Assembly: GCA_024643545.1 (NCBI GenBank) | Contig: JAHEMR010000036.1 | Location: 1-64,000 of the forward strand | DNA length: 64,000 nucleotides | DNA from: Crocinitomicaceae bacterium | Lineage (GTDB): Bacteria > Bacteroidota > Bacteroidia > Flavobacteriales_D > Crocinitomicaceae | Direction: 5' to 3' | In this document: positions 1 through 8,006 of the stretch, piece by piece | How the letters are laid out: each line of letters begins with the position of its first letter | Numbering within the stretch: the first letter of the stretch is position 1 | The notes under the pieces: generated by a model | What the model saw: the letters and a program-made list of their open reading frames with translations, nothing else | What the model was told of the DNA's origin: nothing | Database searches by the model: none | Position numbers and translations under genes: made by a program

Positions 1-2
1 GG

Positions 3-128
3 TCAAGAATTCAGTTGGAAGATCAATTTACAGCAACCATTCAACTACAAAACCAAGCTCCAGGAATATACTTTCTACATGTAAAACAAGGCGATCAGTT
101 TTGGGTGAAGAAAGTGGTGCTTCAATAA
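3..128 (+). CDS. C-terminal end of a T9SS-exported protein (partial)
   Basis: Only the last 41 codons are inside the window, read in frame from base 3 to the TAA at 126-128. The tail includes APGIYFLHVKQGDQFWVKK and ends in VVLQ. A PGxYF...G...WVKKVV tail is the usual ending of a type A T9SS sorting domain, which directs proteins through the outer membrane in Bacteroidota. The two cargo proteins ending at 4978 and 6448 have matching tails. What the protein does cannot be seen. It is followed after 164 bp by the first seven-helix membrane protein, the same neighbourhood as at 6448/6481. Confidence 0.8.
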   Translation, partial: SRIQLEDQFTATIQLQNQAPGIYFLHVKQGDQFWVKKVVLQ

Positions 129-184
129 GTTGAATCAGGCCTTTTAAAAACATCACAGTTTAATCGTTGTCAGTATTCAAACGT

Positions 185-198
185 TAGTACATGTTCTA
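185..198. promoter_or_regulatory. Near-palindrome TAGTACATGTTCTA, candidate operator
   Basis: The 14-mer equals its own reverse complement except at the fourth and eleventh positions. It sits in an 18-bp string (184-201) that recurs exactly at 12185-12202, and a perfect palindromic version is at 34190-34203. It lies about 95 bp before the start of the membrane protein gene at 293, in a gap with no gene of its own. The protein that binds it, if any, is unknown. Confidence 0.45.
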
Positions 199-292
199 AA
201 AACGACAGCATGTTGTCCCTTCATTTTTAAAACATCCGTTTTATTCCTAACTTTCTGTTTGGCGAATTGAACATACTACACCCACATCAACT

Positions 293-928
293 ATGCGTTT
301 ATTTCATTTTATTTATTGGATTACTGTTTCAGCCAGTTTATTGCCCATAATTACCTACCTCCTATTCCCTCATTCCTTAGCAGGATTTAGCAAGGCTATA
401 CGCAAGGGCTTAATTTGGTTTTTTGTTTACCTGGTAATGCATCATGTAACCTGTATTATCCTCGAATATTGGATTCGAGATTCCGAACCTGCCGCACATT
501 TTTCAGTGCTTTTCGAATTTTATATAATGCTTTACGTGCTTCATGCCATCCGACCAATCAAACACATACGATTTATTGCCTGGCTAGGAGTCATTCCCTT
601 TCTGTTGGATTTGTTTTGGACCTCCACGTTAATGAACGAATGCATCGTAAGCACTGTTGTATATGCCACTACAAGCATTTATTTCTCCTACAAAATCATC
701 TACGAAAGAGGCTTTGAGGGAAAAGAATACCTCTTCTCTATTTCGTTCTTTTTGTATTTCTTATGCTGCCTGGTATATGGCGTGTTTTATCATTTTATCA
801 TCGAGAACAAAAGTATCATTCTCCGGGTGCTGCCTGTTTTAATGTTGATCCACATTTTCTTTTATGCAGCAATGTCATGGGGAGTGATTCATTCCAATCG
901 GAAGTACCTGTCCTCGGAAACAGCGTAA
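293..928 (+). CDS. Seven-helix integral membrane protein, paralogue A
   Basis: The protein has 211 residues and is almost wholly hydrophobic. I count seven likely membrane helices, at about residues 6-25, 38-60, 70-86, 91-109, 117-137, 145-170 and 175-199. There is no signal peptidase site and no soluble domain. It is clearly homologous to the next gene (981-1643) and more distantly to 6481-7164. The shared core is PAAHFSVLFEFYIMLY here and PAAHISICIEFYILLY in paralogue B, followed by a conserved HAI(R/K)PIKHI loop. I do not recognise a named family. A sensor that passes signals to the kinase at 1769 is a guess based on context. The 5' gap carries the TAGTACATGTTCTA element. Confidence 0.8.
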   Translation: MRLFHFIYWITVSASLLPIITYLLFPHSLAGFSKAIRKGLIWFFVYLVMHHVTCIILEYWIRDSEPAAHFSVLFEFYIMLYVLHAIRPIKHIRFIAWLGVIPFLLDLFWTSTLMNECIVSTVVYATTSIYFSYKIIYERGFEGKEYLFSISFFLYFLCCLVYGVFYHFIIENKSIILRVLPVLMLIHIFFYAAMSWGVIHSNRKYLSSETA

Positions 929-980
929 ATCCGTTCATACAGAAACTTCATCAAACGGATATTCACTTATTTAAGACACT

Positions 981-1643
981 ATGAACTTTTTTGACACTAT
1001 TTACTACACAACCGTTGCAACAAGCATCCTTCCCTTTATAACACTTGCCCTGCTCCCCAAAGCACTCCATGGATTTTCGAAACAGGTTCGAAGGGGATTG
1101 ATGGCATATTTTATCTACAGTGTCCTGCACCACGCATCGCAGATCATACTGCTTGATTTCTTACATTCAAACCCAATTCCCGCTGCACATATTTCGATTT
1201 GCATCGAATTTTACATCCTACTTTACTTGTTTCATGCGATCAAACCAATAAAACACATTCAAGTCATTGCCATCGCTGGTATTCTTCCATTTTTAGCGGA
1301 TGCGTTTTGGGCTTCTTCCCTTTTTGACTACATCAAAATTAGTAGCGTTATCTACTTTTTCGCCAATGCTTGTTTTGCCTTTCGAATCATTTATAAAATA
1401 GGTTTAAGAACGAAAGAAAGTTGGTTTATCGCTCCTATTTTCCTGTATTTTTTGGCATGCTTCGTTCACGAATCCTTTTCAAATTTGATGATTGTCATTC
1501 CGTATGTGCTAGAAATGGTATTTCCACTATTTGCACTGATTAATGCCTTGTTCAGTGTTGCTTTCATGTGGGCATTGATTAAATCAAATCGATATTCGCC
1601 TGAACAATCATCCAATAATCCTTCCTTGAAGACTACTCACTGA
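981..1643 (+). CDS. Seven-helix integral membrane protein, paralogue B
   Basis: This 220-residue membrane protein lies 52 bp after paralogue A and is a tandem duplicate of it. The stretch FHAIKPIKHIQ aligns with LHAIRPIKHIR of A, and the AH..(L/C)(F/I)EFYI(M/L)LY helix is shared. Seven hydrophobic segments are visible. The C-terminus is a short polar tail rich in Ser and Asn. It is probably co-transcribed with A. A 125-bp gap separates it from the kinase gene. The function is unknown, and a receptor or sensor role is inferred only from the paralogy and the kinase next door. Confidence 0.8.
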   Translation: MNFFDTIYYTTVATSILPFITLALLPKALHGFSKQVRRGLMAYFIYSVLHHASQIILLDFLHSNPIPAAHISICIEFYILLYLFHAIKPIKHIQVIAIAGILPFLADAFWASSLFDYIKISSVIYFFANACFAFRIIYKIGLRTKESWFIAPIFLYFLACFVHESFSNLMIVIPYVLEMVFPLFALINALFSVAFMWALIKSNRYSPEQSSNNPSLKTTH

Positions 1644-1741
1644 AAGCTGTTTTTGGGACGATTTTTTAGGACTCAGTACTAAACATGAGGGATTTACCCG
1701 ACTATTTCGTTTCATTTTTTTTCCTTCCTTTCAAGATTACG

Positions 1742-1749
1742 TAACTTTA
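1742..1749 (+). promoter_or_regulatory. Possible -7 box (TAACTTTA) before the kinase gene
   Basis: TAACTTTA differs from the Bacteroidota -7 consensus TAnnTTTG only at the last base and lies 19 bp before the kinase ATG. I see no convincing TTTG box 19-21 bp further upstream, so the call is weak. Confidence 0.25.
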
Positions 1750-1768
1750 GAAATACACACTATTACAA

Positions 1769-2575
1769 ATGAATAATCCAGAAGAATTAGCTTTATTGAT
1801 CAACCTTGGGATGCTCTTTTCGCTCGTCATGGGAATCGGTATGATTTTTTTGGCGGATAAAAATCGGCAGATCAAAGCTTTGGGTGAACAGTTGCTGAAG
1901 GATGAAATTGAACGACAAGAAAATGATAAATTAGCCTTAACCGTTAGCACCCAAGAAGCAGAGCGCAGTAAAATCGCACGTAAACTCCACGATGAACTCG
2001 GTGCCTTACTGTCCATGGCGCAAAAAAACCTGCAATTGCTCGAAGATGAATCTCAGTTGTCTCCGCAACAATCATTAACGGTCTCCAATGCATCTAATTT
2101 AATCCAACAAAGCATCGAAGAAATTCGAACCATCAGTAACGATTTAATGCCCTTTTACTTGCAGAAATTTGGTTTGGCGAAAGGACTTGAGCGCATGGGT
2201 CAACAAAAGACAAATGTGCTTAGTGAAGATTTCAAGTTCGAGTCCAACCTGCCAACCAAACTGGTCATTCAAGAAGAAACCATGACGCATTTCTTTTACA
2301 TTGCCAGTGAGCTCATGACCAACCTCATGAAACACAGTCAGCCGAAAAAGGTGAAAATGACATTGGACTACCAAGCGCCACATATTCAACTTGAAATTCA
2401 ACACGATGGCATTGCCTTAAGCGAATCTGATTATGAAGTGCTCCATAAAAAAACAACCGGACTCGGATTAGAGAATATTCGCTATCGTTGCGACCAAATT
2501 TCCGCCAATCTTTCCTTCAAACGCCATGCAAACAAAGGAAAAATACATTTAGTAACCGCTCTTACCTTCGCGTAG
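1769..2575 (+). CDS. Sensor-less histidine kinase (HisKA_3 / NarL-partner type)
   Basis: The 268-residue kinase has one membrane helix at residues 8-29, then a short coiled linker. The dimerisation box is ERSKIARKLHDELGALLS, with the phospho-acceptor at His74. The C-terminal ATPase domain has a TGLGLENIRYRC G-box near residues 230-240. This is the HisKA_3 layout that pairs with LuxR/NarL-type regulators. There is no periplasmic loop and no PAS, GAF or other sensing domain, so it probably takes its signal from a partner protein. The seven-helix proteins just upstream are candidates (inference). Its stop codon directly abuts the response regulator start, so the two genes are surely one transcript. 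Confidence 0.92.
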   Translation: MNNPEELALLINLGMLFSLVMGIGMIFLADKNRQIKALGEQLLKDEIERQENDKLALTVSTQEAERSKIARKLHDELGALLSMAQKNLQLLEDESQLSPQQSLTVSNASNLIQQSIEEIRTISNDLMPFYLQKFGLAKGLERMGQQKTNVLSEDFKFESNLPTKLVIQEETMTHFFYIASELMTNLMKHSQPKKVKMTLDYQAPHIQLEIQHDGIALSESDYEVLHKKTTGLGLENIRYRCDQISANLSFKRHANKGKIHLVTALTFA

Positions 2576-3328
2576 ATGACTGAAACAAACACGAAAATAC
2601 GCCTAGCGCTTGTCGATGACCATGCCATTTTGCGGCAAGGATTAGCAAGTATGCTCATGGCCTATGCGCAGTTGGAATTGGTCATTGTAGCTGCCAATGG
2701 ACAAGAATTTCTAGATCAGTTGGAAACTATAGCGGTAGACATCGTACTTCTGGACATCGAAATGCCGGTATTGAACGGGATTCTAACCTTGCAGCAAATG
2801 AGTTCGTCGCATCCGGAGGTGAAAGCCATCATGTTATCGATGCACAACGATCCAGAGATTGCCTTGGAATGTTTGCGCTCAGGGGCCGCATCTTACCTAT
2901 TGAAAGAATGTTCCATAGATGAAATGAAATTCGCCATTGAACAAGTCCACCAACACGGTGCTTTTCTAAGTTCCTTCTCCGAAAGTTCATTTGAGAACGA
3001 GAAATACCGACACCACAAGCGTCAGCAGAAGCAAATTTTCCGTGGATTCTCGGACCGTGATTTAAGGGTATTGCAGTATTTATGTGACGGATTAACCAGC
3101 AAGGAAATCGGAGAACGAATCAGTACCTCCAAAAAAACGGTCGATTTGATTCGCACGCGCTTACTCAAGGCTTATCAGGTCAAAACCTCGAACGAGCTCA
3201 TGCGTTTGAGCATATTGGATGGATTTTATACCCCAAGAACCAACGAAGAAATACAGGCAGAAATCGAAGCCTCCGAAATAGAAAAGTTAGAACGACGCAT
3301 GCAGCGGCTTAGAGATCCGAATTCCTAA
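2576..3328 (+). CDS. LuxR/NarL-family response regulator
   Basis: The 250-residue protein has an N-terminal receiver domain with the acidic pocket DD at 14-15 and the likely phospho-acceptor Asp60 in VLLDIEMPVLNG. A C-terminal LuxR-type helix-turn-helix follows (FSDRDLRVLQYLCDGLTSKE, then a recognition helix in STSKKTVDLIRTRLL). About 25 charged residues follow the HTH. It is read with zero spacing after the kinase and is its expected partner. Phosphorylation should promote dimerisation and DNA binding. The targets are unknown. Confidence 0.94.
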   Translation: MTETNTKIRLALVDDHAILRQGLASMLMAYAQLELVIVAANGQEFLDQLETIAVDIVLLDIEMPVLNGILTLQQMSSSHPEVKAIMLSMHNDPEIALECLRSGAASYLLKECSIDEMKFAIEQVHQHGAFLSSFSESSFENEKYRHHKRQQKQIFRGFSDRDLRVLQYLCDGLTSKEIGERISTSKKTVDLIRTRLLKAYQVKTSNELMRLSILDGFYTPRTNEEIQAEIEASEIEKLERRMQRLRDPNS

Positions 3329-3376
3329 GCTTGCTCTGCGTCCCTTATGACAAATACATTTTTAAAACCAACGACT

Positions 3377-4978
3377 ATGAAATTACTAAAACTTATTTTT
3401 TTTATTCTTTTGATATCTTTTAATGGAAGAGCTCAGACAACTAATCCTCTTCGAGGATTATACACATACCAGACACCATTCATCGGTGATTTTCCTTTAA
3501 CGCAATCATTTTATTTAACTACATCAATTGATGAAATTGACGACCACTATTTCCTTTCCGGTGGTGGCGCAATTAGTGTTTGTAGATATGCTGGACTTAT
3601 TAGTATTGATAAAAATAATCATTCAGTTCTATGGAAATACATGGATACTTCACATTTGCACGTTCAATTAACAAACACAATGTCAAAAGATCTTGTAAAA
3701 CGCTCGGATGTACTTATGATAAGTTATAACGAAGAACAAGATCAAAGTAATGATGATTCCTTAAATGTGGCTTTGTTTGATTATAATTCTGGTATCATTC
3801 AAAAAAATAAATTCGCAATTGATACTTTACAACGTTTTAAACATTTCACAGAACTTGATTATAATTTATCCGCATTATCAGGACGTAAAACATTTTTCAA
3901 TCCAAACATTAGTTTTCCTTTGATCGGATGGGGTTATACCAAACCGTACGTTTTGTTACTTCAAAATGATGCTACGATTGTAGATTCCATAGTATTACCA
4001 CTGGGTAATGTTTATGCAAACTTACCTATTCTTCAAGGCCAATTGCAATATACATTTCCATTTAAAAATGCATACCTATCTATTGGAGAACAAATAAGAG
4101 CCGATGGTCTACATCCAGGAAATAACTATTTTGATGGTTCTCCAACAATATGGTATTGGAATCAAGATTCTGTCATTTCTTTCCAAGAAATATATAAGGA
4201 TTTTAGCCCTCACAGTTCGTCTATTGCATGTGATTATGTTTGCTCCTCTGATTTAAAAAAGGATAAATTAGCATTTCTTACGGTTCGTTCACAAACGTGC
4301 AATAATGGTGAAGATGTTGCTAAAGTATTTGTCAATATCATTGATTCTTTATTCAATGTACAATGGTGTGAAAAGATTGGAACACTCCCCCATAATCAAT
4401 ATTTATATGACAGGAATCCACAAGTTGTAATCGACACCTTTACGAACACCATCATATCATACGGTCAAGTATTGAACCAAAATAACGCATCGGAGAGTCT
4501 GTTTTTTCTAGAAAAACGAAATATGGCTGGCAATCGCATTTTTTGTAAACATTTTTTTGTCAATGGTGATCCCCATCAATATTTAACTTCTATGACAATA
4601 GCCAACAATGGAGATTTATTGTTTGCAGGTGCCGGCATGGCAAGTTCAGACACTTCCTATTTCTTCACATACCGCACAAATCCAGATGGGTACGACCCAG
4701 CTGGACAATACCTAGGTTTGGAGGTGATCACTGCTTCACCGACAGAAATCGGTATTTTCCCCAACCCATCTGACGGAGTTTTTCAAGTTTCTAGCTTAAG
4801 TGAAGAACAAATGCTCATTACCCTGCTCGACCAACAAGGAAAACAAGTGGCCCTTTTTGAACTCAATGAACTTTCTTCTAATAACTCTTTTGACCTGAGT
4901 GATCAAGTACCTGGTGTGTACTTTGCGCATATTTCGCAAGGTGAAAACCAATGGGTAAAGAAGTTGGTGGTGAGGTAA
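3377..4978 (+). CDS. T9SS-exported protein of unknown function
   Basis: I place the start at the ATG at 3377, because it begins a clean signal peptide (MKLLKLIFFILLISFNGRAQ). An ATG 30 bp upstream would only add a polar leader. The 533-residue product has no domain I recognise in its central part; it contains many short beta-like stretches. It ends in a type A T9SS sorting domain: an IGIFPNPSDGVFQVSS start, a VPGVYFAHIS core and the basic end WVKKLVVR. The last 155 bp are identical to the end of the next gene. The body looks more AT-rich than the flanking genes by eye. It is probably secreted or surface-bound. Confidence 0.82.
   Translation: MKLLKLIFFILLISFNGRAQTTNPLRGLYTYQTPFIGDFPLTQSFYLTTSIDEIDDHYFLSGGGAISVCRYAGLISIDKNNHSVLWKYMDTSHLHVQLTNTMSKDLVKRSDVLMISYNEEQDQSNDDSLNVALFDYNSGIIQKNKFAIDTLQRFKHFTELDYNLSALSGRKTFFNPNISFPLIGWGYTKPYVLLLQNDATIVDSIVLPLGNVYANLPILQGQLQYTFPFKNAYLSIGEQIRADGLHPGNNYFDGSPTIWYWNQDSVISFQEIYKDFSPHSSSIACDYVCSSDLKKDKLAFLTVRSQTCNNGEDVAKVFVNIIDSLFNVQWCEKIGTLPHNQYLYDRNPQVVIDTFTNTIISYGQVLNQNNASESLFFLEKRNMAGNRIFCKHFFVNGDPHQYLTSMTIANNGDLLFAGAGMASSDTSYFFTYRTNPDGYDPAGQYLGLEVITASPTEIGIFPNPSDGVFQVSSLSEEQMLITLLDQQGKQVALFELNELSSNNSFDLSDQVPGVYFAHISQGENQWVKKLVVR
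4824..4978 (+). repeat. 155-bp perfect direct repeat, copy 1 (T9SS tail)
   Basis: Bases 4824-4978 match 6294-6448 without a difference up to and including the TAA stop. Weaker similarity extends about 45 bp upstream (4780-4823 against 6250-6293) with scattered changes. Identity at synonymous positions points to recent duplication or gene conversion of the sorting domain. Confidence 0.9.
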
Positions 4979-5014
4979 CTATGAATCTCTAATCAACATG
5001 TTTTAATAATCAAA

Positions 5015-6448
5015 ATGAATGCTATGAAACAATTTTTTCTTCAAGTGATTCTCCTAATTTCACTGACATCTTCTGCCTTAGGACAAGGCACATGGAAATC
5101 GGTAAGCGCAGGTGATGGATTCAGTGTGGCCTTGCATTCCGATGGAACGTTATGGTCCTGGGGAGTCAATAACCATGCACAATTGGGAATCGGTACGGCG
5201 GAATTTAACGGACCAGAAGCATGTCGAAATATTCCCGTTCAAGTACTTACCCCCTATCATGACTGGGTGGCGATTGATTGTGGTGGGGCGTATACACTTG
5301 CACTAAGATCCAATGGTACTATTTGGGGTTGGGGTAGAAAAAAACTAGAAACCATCGGGTCACACATTATCGTTTATACTCCTGAACAAATTGGTGTCGA
5401 CTCAAATTTTGTTTCAATTTCGGCTGGATATGATTTCTGGGGAGCAATCAAAGCAGATGGTACCTTATGGACTTGGGGAAAGAACGGCGTCCTACTCGGA
5501 GGCAATGACACAACGCAATGGGTTCCATTACCAACACAAGTAGGAACTGATACTACATGGAATCAAATTTCCTTGGGAACATGTCATTCTCTTGGACTAA
5601 AAGACAATGGAAAGTTATTTTTTTGGGGGTTAATTTCTTGGGGGTTTAACTACGGTGATATTCAATACACCCCAATTCAAATTGGAACAAATACATACAG
5701 CAGCATCAGTGCTGGAAACGGAATATCCGCAGCAATCAAAACAAATGGTACTTTATGGGTTTGGGGCTTTAATTATTCAGGACAACTAGGCTTTGGAGAT
5801 ACAGATGATCGATTGGCACCAACTAAAATAGGAACAGATTCCGATTGGTCAAAAATTTATGCGGGTTCGTCTTACTTTATCGGCATAAAGAACGACCTTC
5901 GACTTTGGGCTTGGGGCTATAATGGTGATGGACAAATGGGCAACGGAACTTTGGACAATATCACTTATCCTACACTCATTTCGCTGGACAATGCCAAGTA
6001 TGATCAAGTTGCTATTCCGTGTGGACCTTGCTTACCGGAGGGCGGAAGTTTACCCTTTGGCTACCACACCCTTTGTATCACAGAAAATAAATTGAATATT
6101 TGCTCTGCCGGAGCCAATTATTGGGGATATTTGGGTACTGGGTATTATGACAATTCAGCCTATTTTATTTGTGATGTATTTTCACTGCTTTCCGTAGTAG
6201 AGTCAAACCAAGTCCCTTTATCCATTGAACCCAACCCTTCCGATGGTATTTTTCAAGTTTCTAGCTTAAGTGAAGAACCTATGCATATCACCATGCTCGA
6301 CCAACAAGGAAAACAAGTGGCCCTTTTTGAACTCAATGAACTTTCTTCTAATAACTCTTTTGACCTGAGTGATCAAGTACCTGGTGTGTACTTTGCGCAT
6401 ATTTCGCAAGGTGAAAACCAATGGGTAAAGAAGTTGGTGGTGAGGTAA
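5015..6448 (+). CDS. T9SS-exported RCC1-repeat beta-propeller protein
   Basis: After a signal peptide ending near SALGQ, the protein shows repeated RCC1-type units of the form 'aGxxxxxalksdGtlwxWGxNxxgQLG'. Examples are HSDGTLWSWGVNNHAQLG, KTNGTLWVWGFNYSGQLG and LWAWGYNGDGQMGNG. About seven units cover residues 30-370, as expected for a seven-bladed propeller. The C-terminal 80 residues are a type A T9SS sorting domain ending WVKKLVVR. RCC1-like propellers usually act as binding scaffolds, and the partner here is not known. A second ATG at 5024 would also give a good signal peptide. A seven-helix membrane gene starts 32 bp downstream. Confidence 0.85.
   Translation: MNAMKQFFLQVILLISLTSSALGQGTWKSVSAGDGFSVALHSDGTLWSWGVNNHAQLGIGTAEFNGPEACRNIPVQVLTPYHDWVAIDCGGAYTLALRSNGTIWGWGRKKLETIGSHIIVYTPEQIGVDSNFVSISAGYDFWGAIKADGTLWTWGKNGVLLGGNDTTQWVPLPTQVGTDTTWNQISLGTCHSLGLKDNGKLFFWGLISWGFNYGDIQYTPIQIGTNTYSSISAGNGISAAIKTNGTLWVWGFNYSGQLGFGDTDDRLAPTKIGTDSDWSKIYAGSSYFIGIKNDLRLWAWGYNGDGQMGNGTLDNITYPTLISLDNAKYDQVAIPCGPCLPEGGSLPFGYHTLCITENKLNICSAGANYWGYLGTGYYDNSAYFICDVFSLLSVVESNQVPLSIEPNPSDGIFQVSSLSEEPMHITMLDQQGKQVALFELNELSSNNSFDLSDQVPGVYFAHISQGENQWVKKLVVR
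6294..6448 (+). repeat. 155-bp perfect direct repeat, copy 2 (T9SS tail)
   Basis: This is the partner of 4824-4978 and forms the last 51 codons and stop of the RCC1-like gene. See that entry for the extent of the match. Confidence 0.9.
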
Positions 6449-6480
6449 GGAAAACCTAAATACAATAACATTTGAGTCCA

Positions 6481-7164
6481 ATGATCTACTTTTATTATTT
6501 TTCTTCCTTGTCGAGTTTGCTTCCAGCATTTTTGTTTTTGAAATGGTGGCGGAACATGGAGCATTCCAACTACAACAAGCTATTTCTGACCTTTCTTCTT
6601 TACCGATGTATAACAGATGTGATCAGTCTTTTCTTGGAAAAACAACTCGATTCTAGTTTGCCAATGGCTCACTTTACGGTGGTCTGCGAAGGTGTTTTTT
6701 ACTTGGAACTTGCCCGAAGTCAAGCACTGTTTAAAACAAGATCCATTCGCATGATTCAAGCAAGTGTTTTATTGATTGCTCTGATTGAATTTCTTACAAC
6801 CTGCGACTTTTGGGTGAATAACTGGTATGCAACGATATACACTTATTCCCTTGTGATTCTCGTCTATTTTTTCCTCGTAGTTCGTTCAAAAGAATCCCTT
6901 CAAGATGGCAAAAAACTCTTCGCCGTGTCTGTTTTTACCTATTATTCTACACTCATTTTGTATTTCATATTTGAAGACATCATACGAAGCGACCTTTCAC
7001 TTTATTTGCGGTTATTTCCTTTCATATATTCCTTCGTCATCTTGTACAACGTTGTCTTGTCCTATGCGATTTACCTCAATCGAAAAAAAAAACCTTTTTG
7101 TGATGAACGTTTAAATGAGGAGTGTATTTTGCACTTAAAACACAAGGTGTACAGCAATGGTTGA
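6481..7164 (+). CDS. Seven-helix integral membrane protein, paralogue C
   Basis: I start at the ATG at 6481; a TTG nine bases upstream is less likely. The 227-residue protein has about seven hydrophobic helices and shares the PMAHFTVVCEG helix with the PAAHFSV/PAAHISI helix of the paralogues at 293 and 981. Its last 15 codons (ending HKVYSNG) overlap, in another frame, a scar of a T9SS sorting tail at 7119-7184, so its C-terminus seems to have been made by recombination into that tail. The gene follows the RCC1-like gene by 32 bp. The function is unknown. Confidence 0.75.
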   Translation: MIYFYYFSSLSSLLPAFLFLKWWRNMEHSNYNKLFLTFLLYRCITDVISLFLEKQLDSSLPMAHFTVVCEGVFYLELARSQALFKTRSIRMIQASVLLIALIEFLTTCDFWVNNWYATIYTYSLVILVYFFLVVRSKESLQDGKKLFAVSVFTYYSTLILYFIFEDIIRSDLSLYLRLFPFIYSFVILYNVVLSYAIYLNRKKKPFCDERLNEECILHLKHKVYSNG

Positions 7165-7184
7165 AGAAATTGGTGGTGAGGTAA
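7119..7184 (+). pseudogene. Remnant of a T9SS sorting tail (last 21 codons)
   Basis: Read from 7119, the DNA encodes GVYFALKTQGVQQWLKKL followed by VVR and TAA. This matches the tail PGVYFAHIS...QWVKKLVVR of the neighbouring cargo genes almost residue for residue. An in-frame TGA at 7116-7118 stands directly before it, so it is not joined to any gene. Its first 46 bases also serve, in another frame, as the end of the membrane protein gene. I read it as the leftover of a lost cargo gene. Confidence 0.75.
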
Positions 7185-7317
7185 GGGGAAAAATTTTCAA
7201 AGAGTTGTAATCATTCTTTCACACCACTTCATGTAGTAATCATACGTTGTGATTTTAAGACTCTGACACCTTCAACATTCATTATTTGGAGACTAACATT
7301 TACCCTAAAAAATACCT

Positions 7318-7887
7318 ATGAAAAACTTTTCCATCCTTCTATTTCTATCCTTCCTCTTCTTCAGCTGCACAAAGGAGAAAATTCATCCTAAAGAAACGCA
7401 ATCTTTCTACGAATCCCGCGGAAACATGATGCTTTTGCAAGTTGGCGAGGATTTGGAAGGCATCTATGAGTACCAGATGGAATCCACCGCATTTCAGCAA
7501 GACTCTTTCCATTTGATCCATGTGTTAATGAACGACGGAAATGAAGAATATAGTGGATGGAAACTGGCATCCAATCAGCCCCTTTTATATGAGCAGCATG
7601 CCAATCAAATGAACTTTTATGCACCGAAAATAGCCGTCGATCAACTCGAAAAAACGAGTGAGCCTCTTCCATTGGACACAACAAAAATTCAGTGGTTTCC
7701 GAATCCAAACGGAATAGATCCCACTGAAATATGGTCAAAAATCTCGAATCTTGCCATCGTGAAAGCATACCGCGCTGACAATCCATCTACTAAAATCGGA
7801 ATTTGCCGCATAGTGGTCTACACATACAATCCCGACTTTGGATTCAGTGTTCCGAGTGAAAAGTATTTGGTGTTCTTAGTGAAGTGA
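7318..7887 (+). CDS. Lipoprotein of unknown function
   Basis: The 189-residue product begins with a lipoprotein signal peptide, MKNFSILLFLSFLFFSC, with the lipobox cysteine at residue 17 followed by the polar TKEKIHPKE. The rest is soluble, with acidic and aromatic stretches. I recognise no domain. It is monocistronic, with 133 bp before it and 119 bp after. Confidence 0.7.
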   Translation: MKNFSILLFLSFLFFSCTKEKIHPKETQSFYESRGNMMLLQVGEDLEGIYEYQMESTAFQQDSFHLIHVLMNDGNEEYSGWKLASNQPLLYEQHANQMNFYAPKIAVDQLEKTSEPLPLDTTKIQWFPNPNGIDPTEIWSKISNLAIVKAYRADNPSTKIGICRIVVYTYNPDFGFSVPSEKYLVFLVK

Positions 7888-8006
7888 TCGTCCGAGTTGC
7901 ACTCCTTTCTTTCCTGTTTTCCCAATTCTACAATCGGATGAACATCTAAACTTGCCATATAAACGGAATAACGTAATTTTATGGGAGGACACATCCAACA
8001 ACAAAC

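Noticed and set aside
7388-7786. 132-codon open frame on the minus strand opposite the lipoprotein gene
   Set aside because: Shadow of a gene with a clear lipoprotein signal; no motif in the product and no promoter or spacing to support it.
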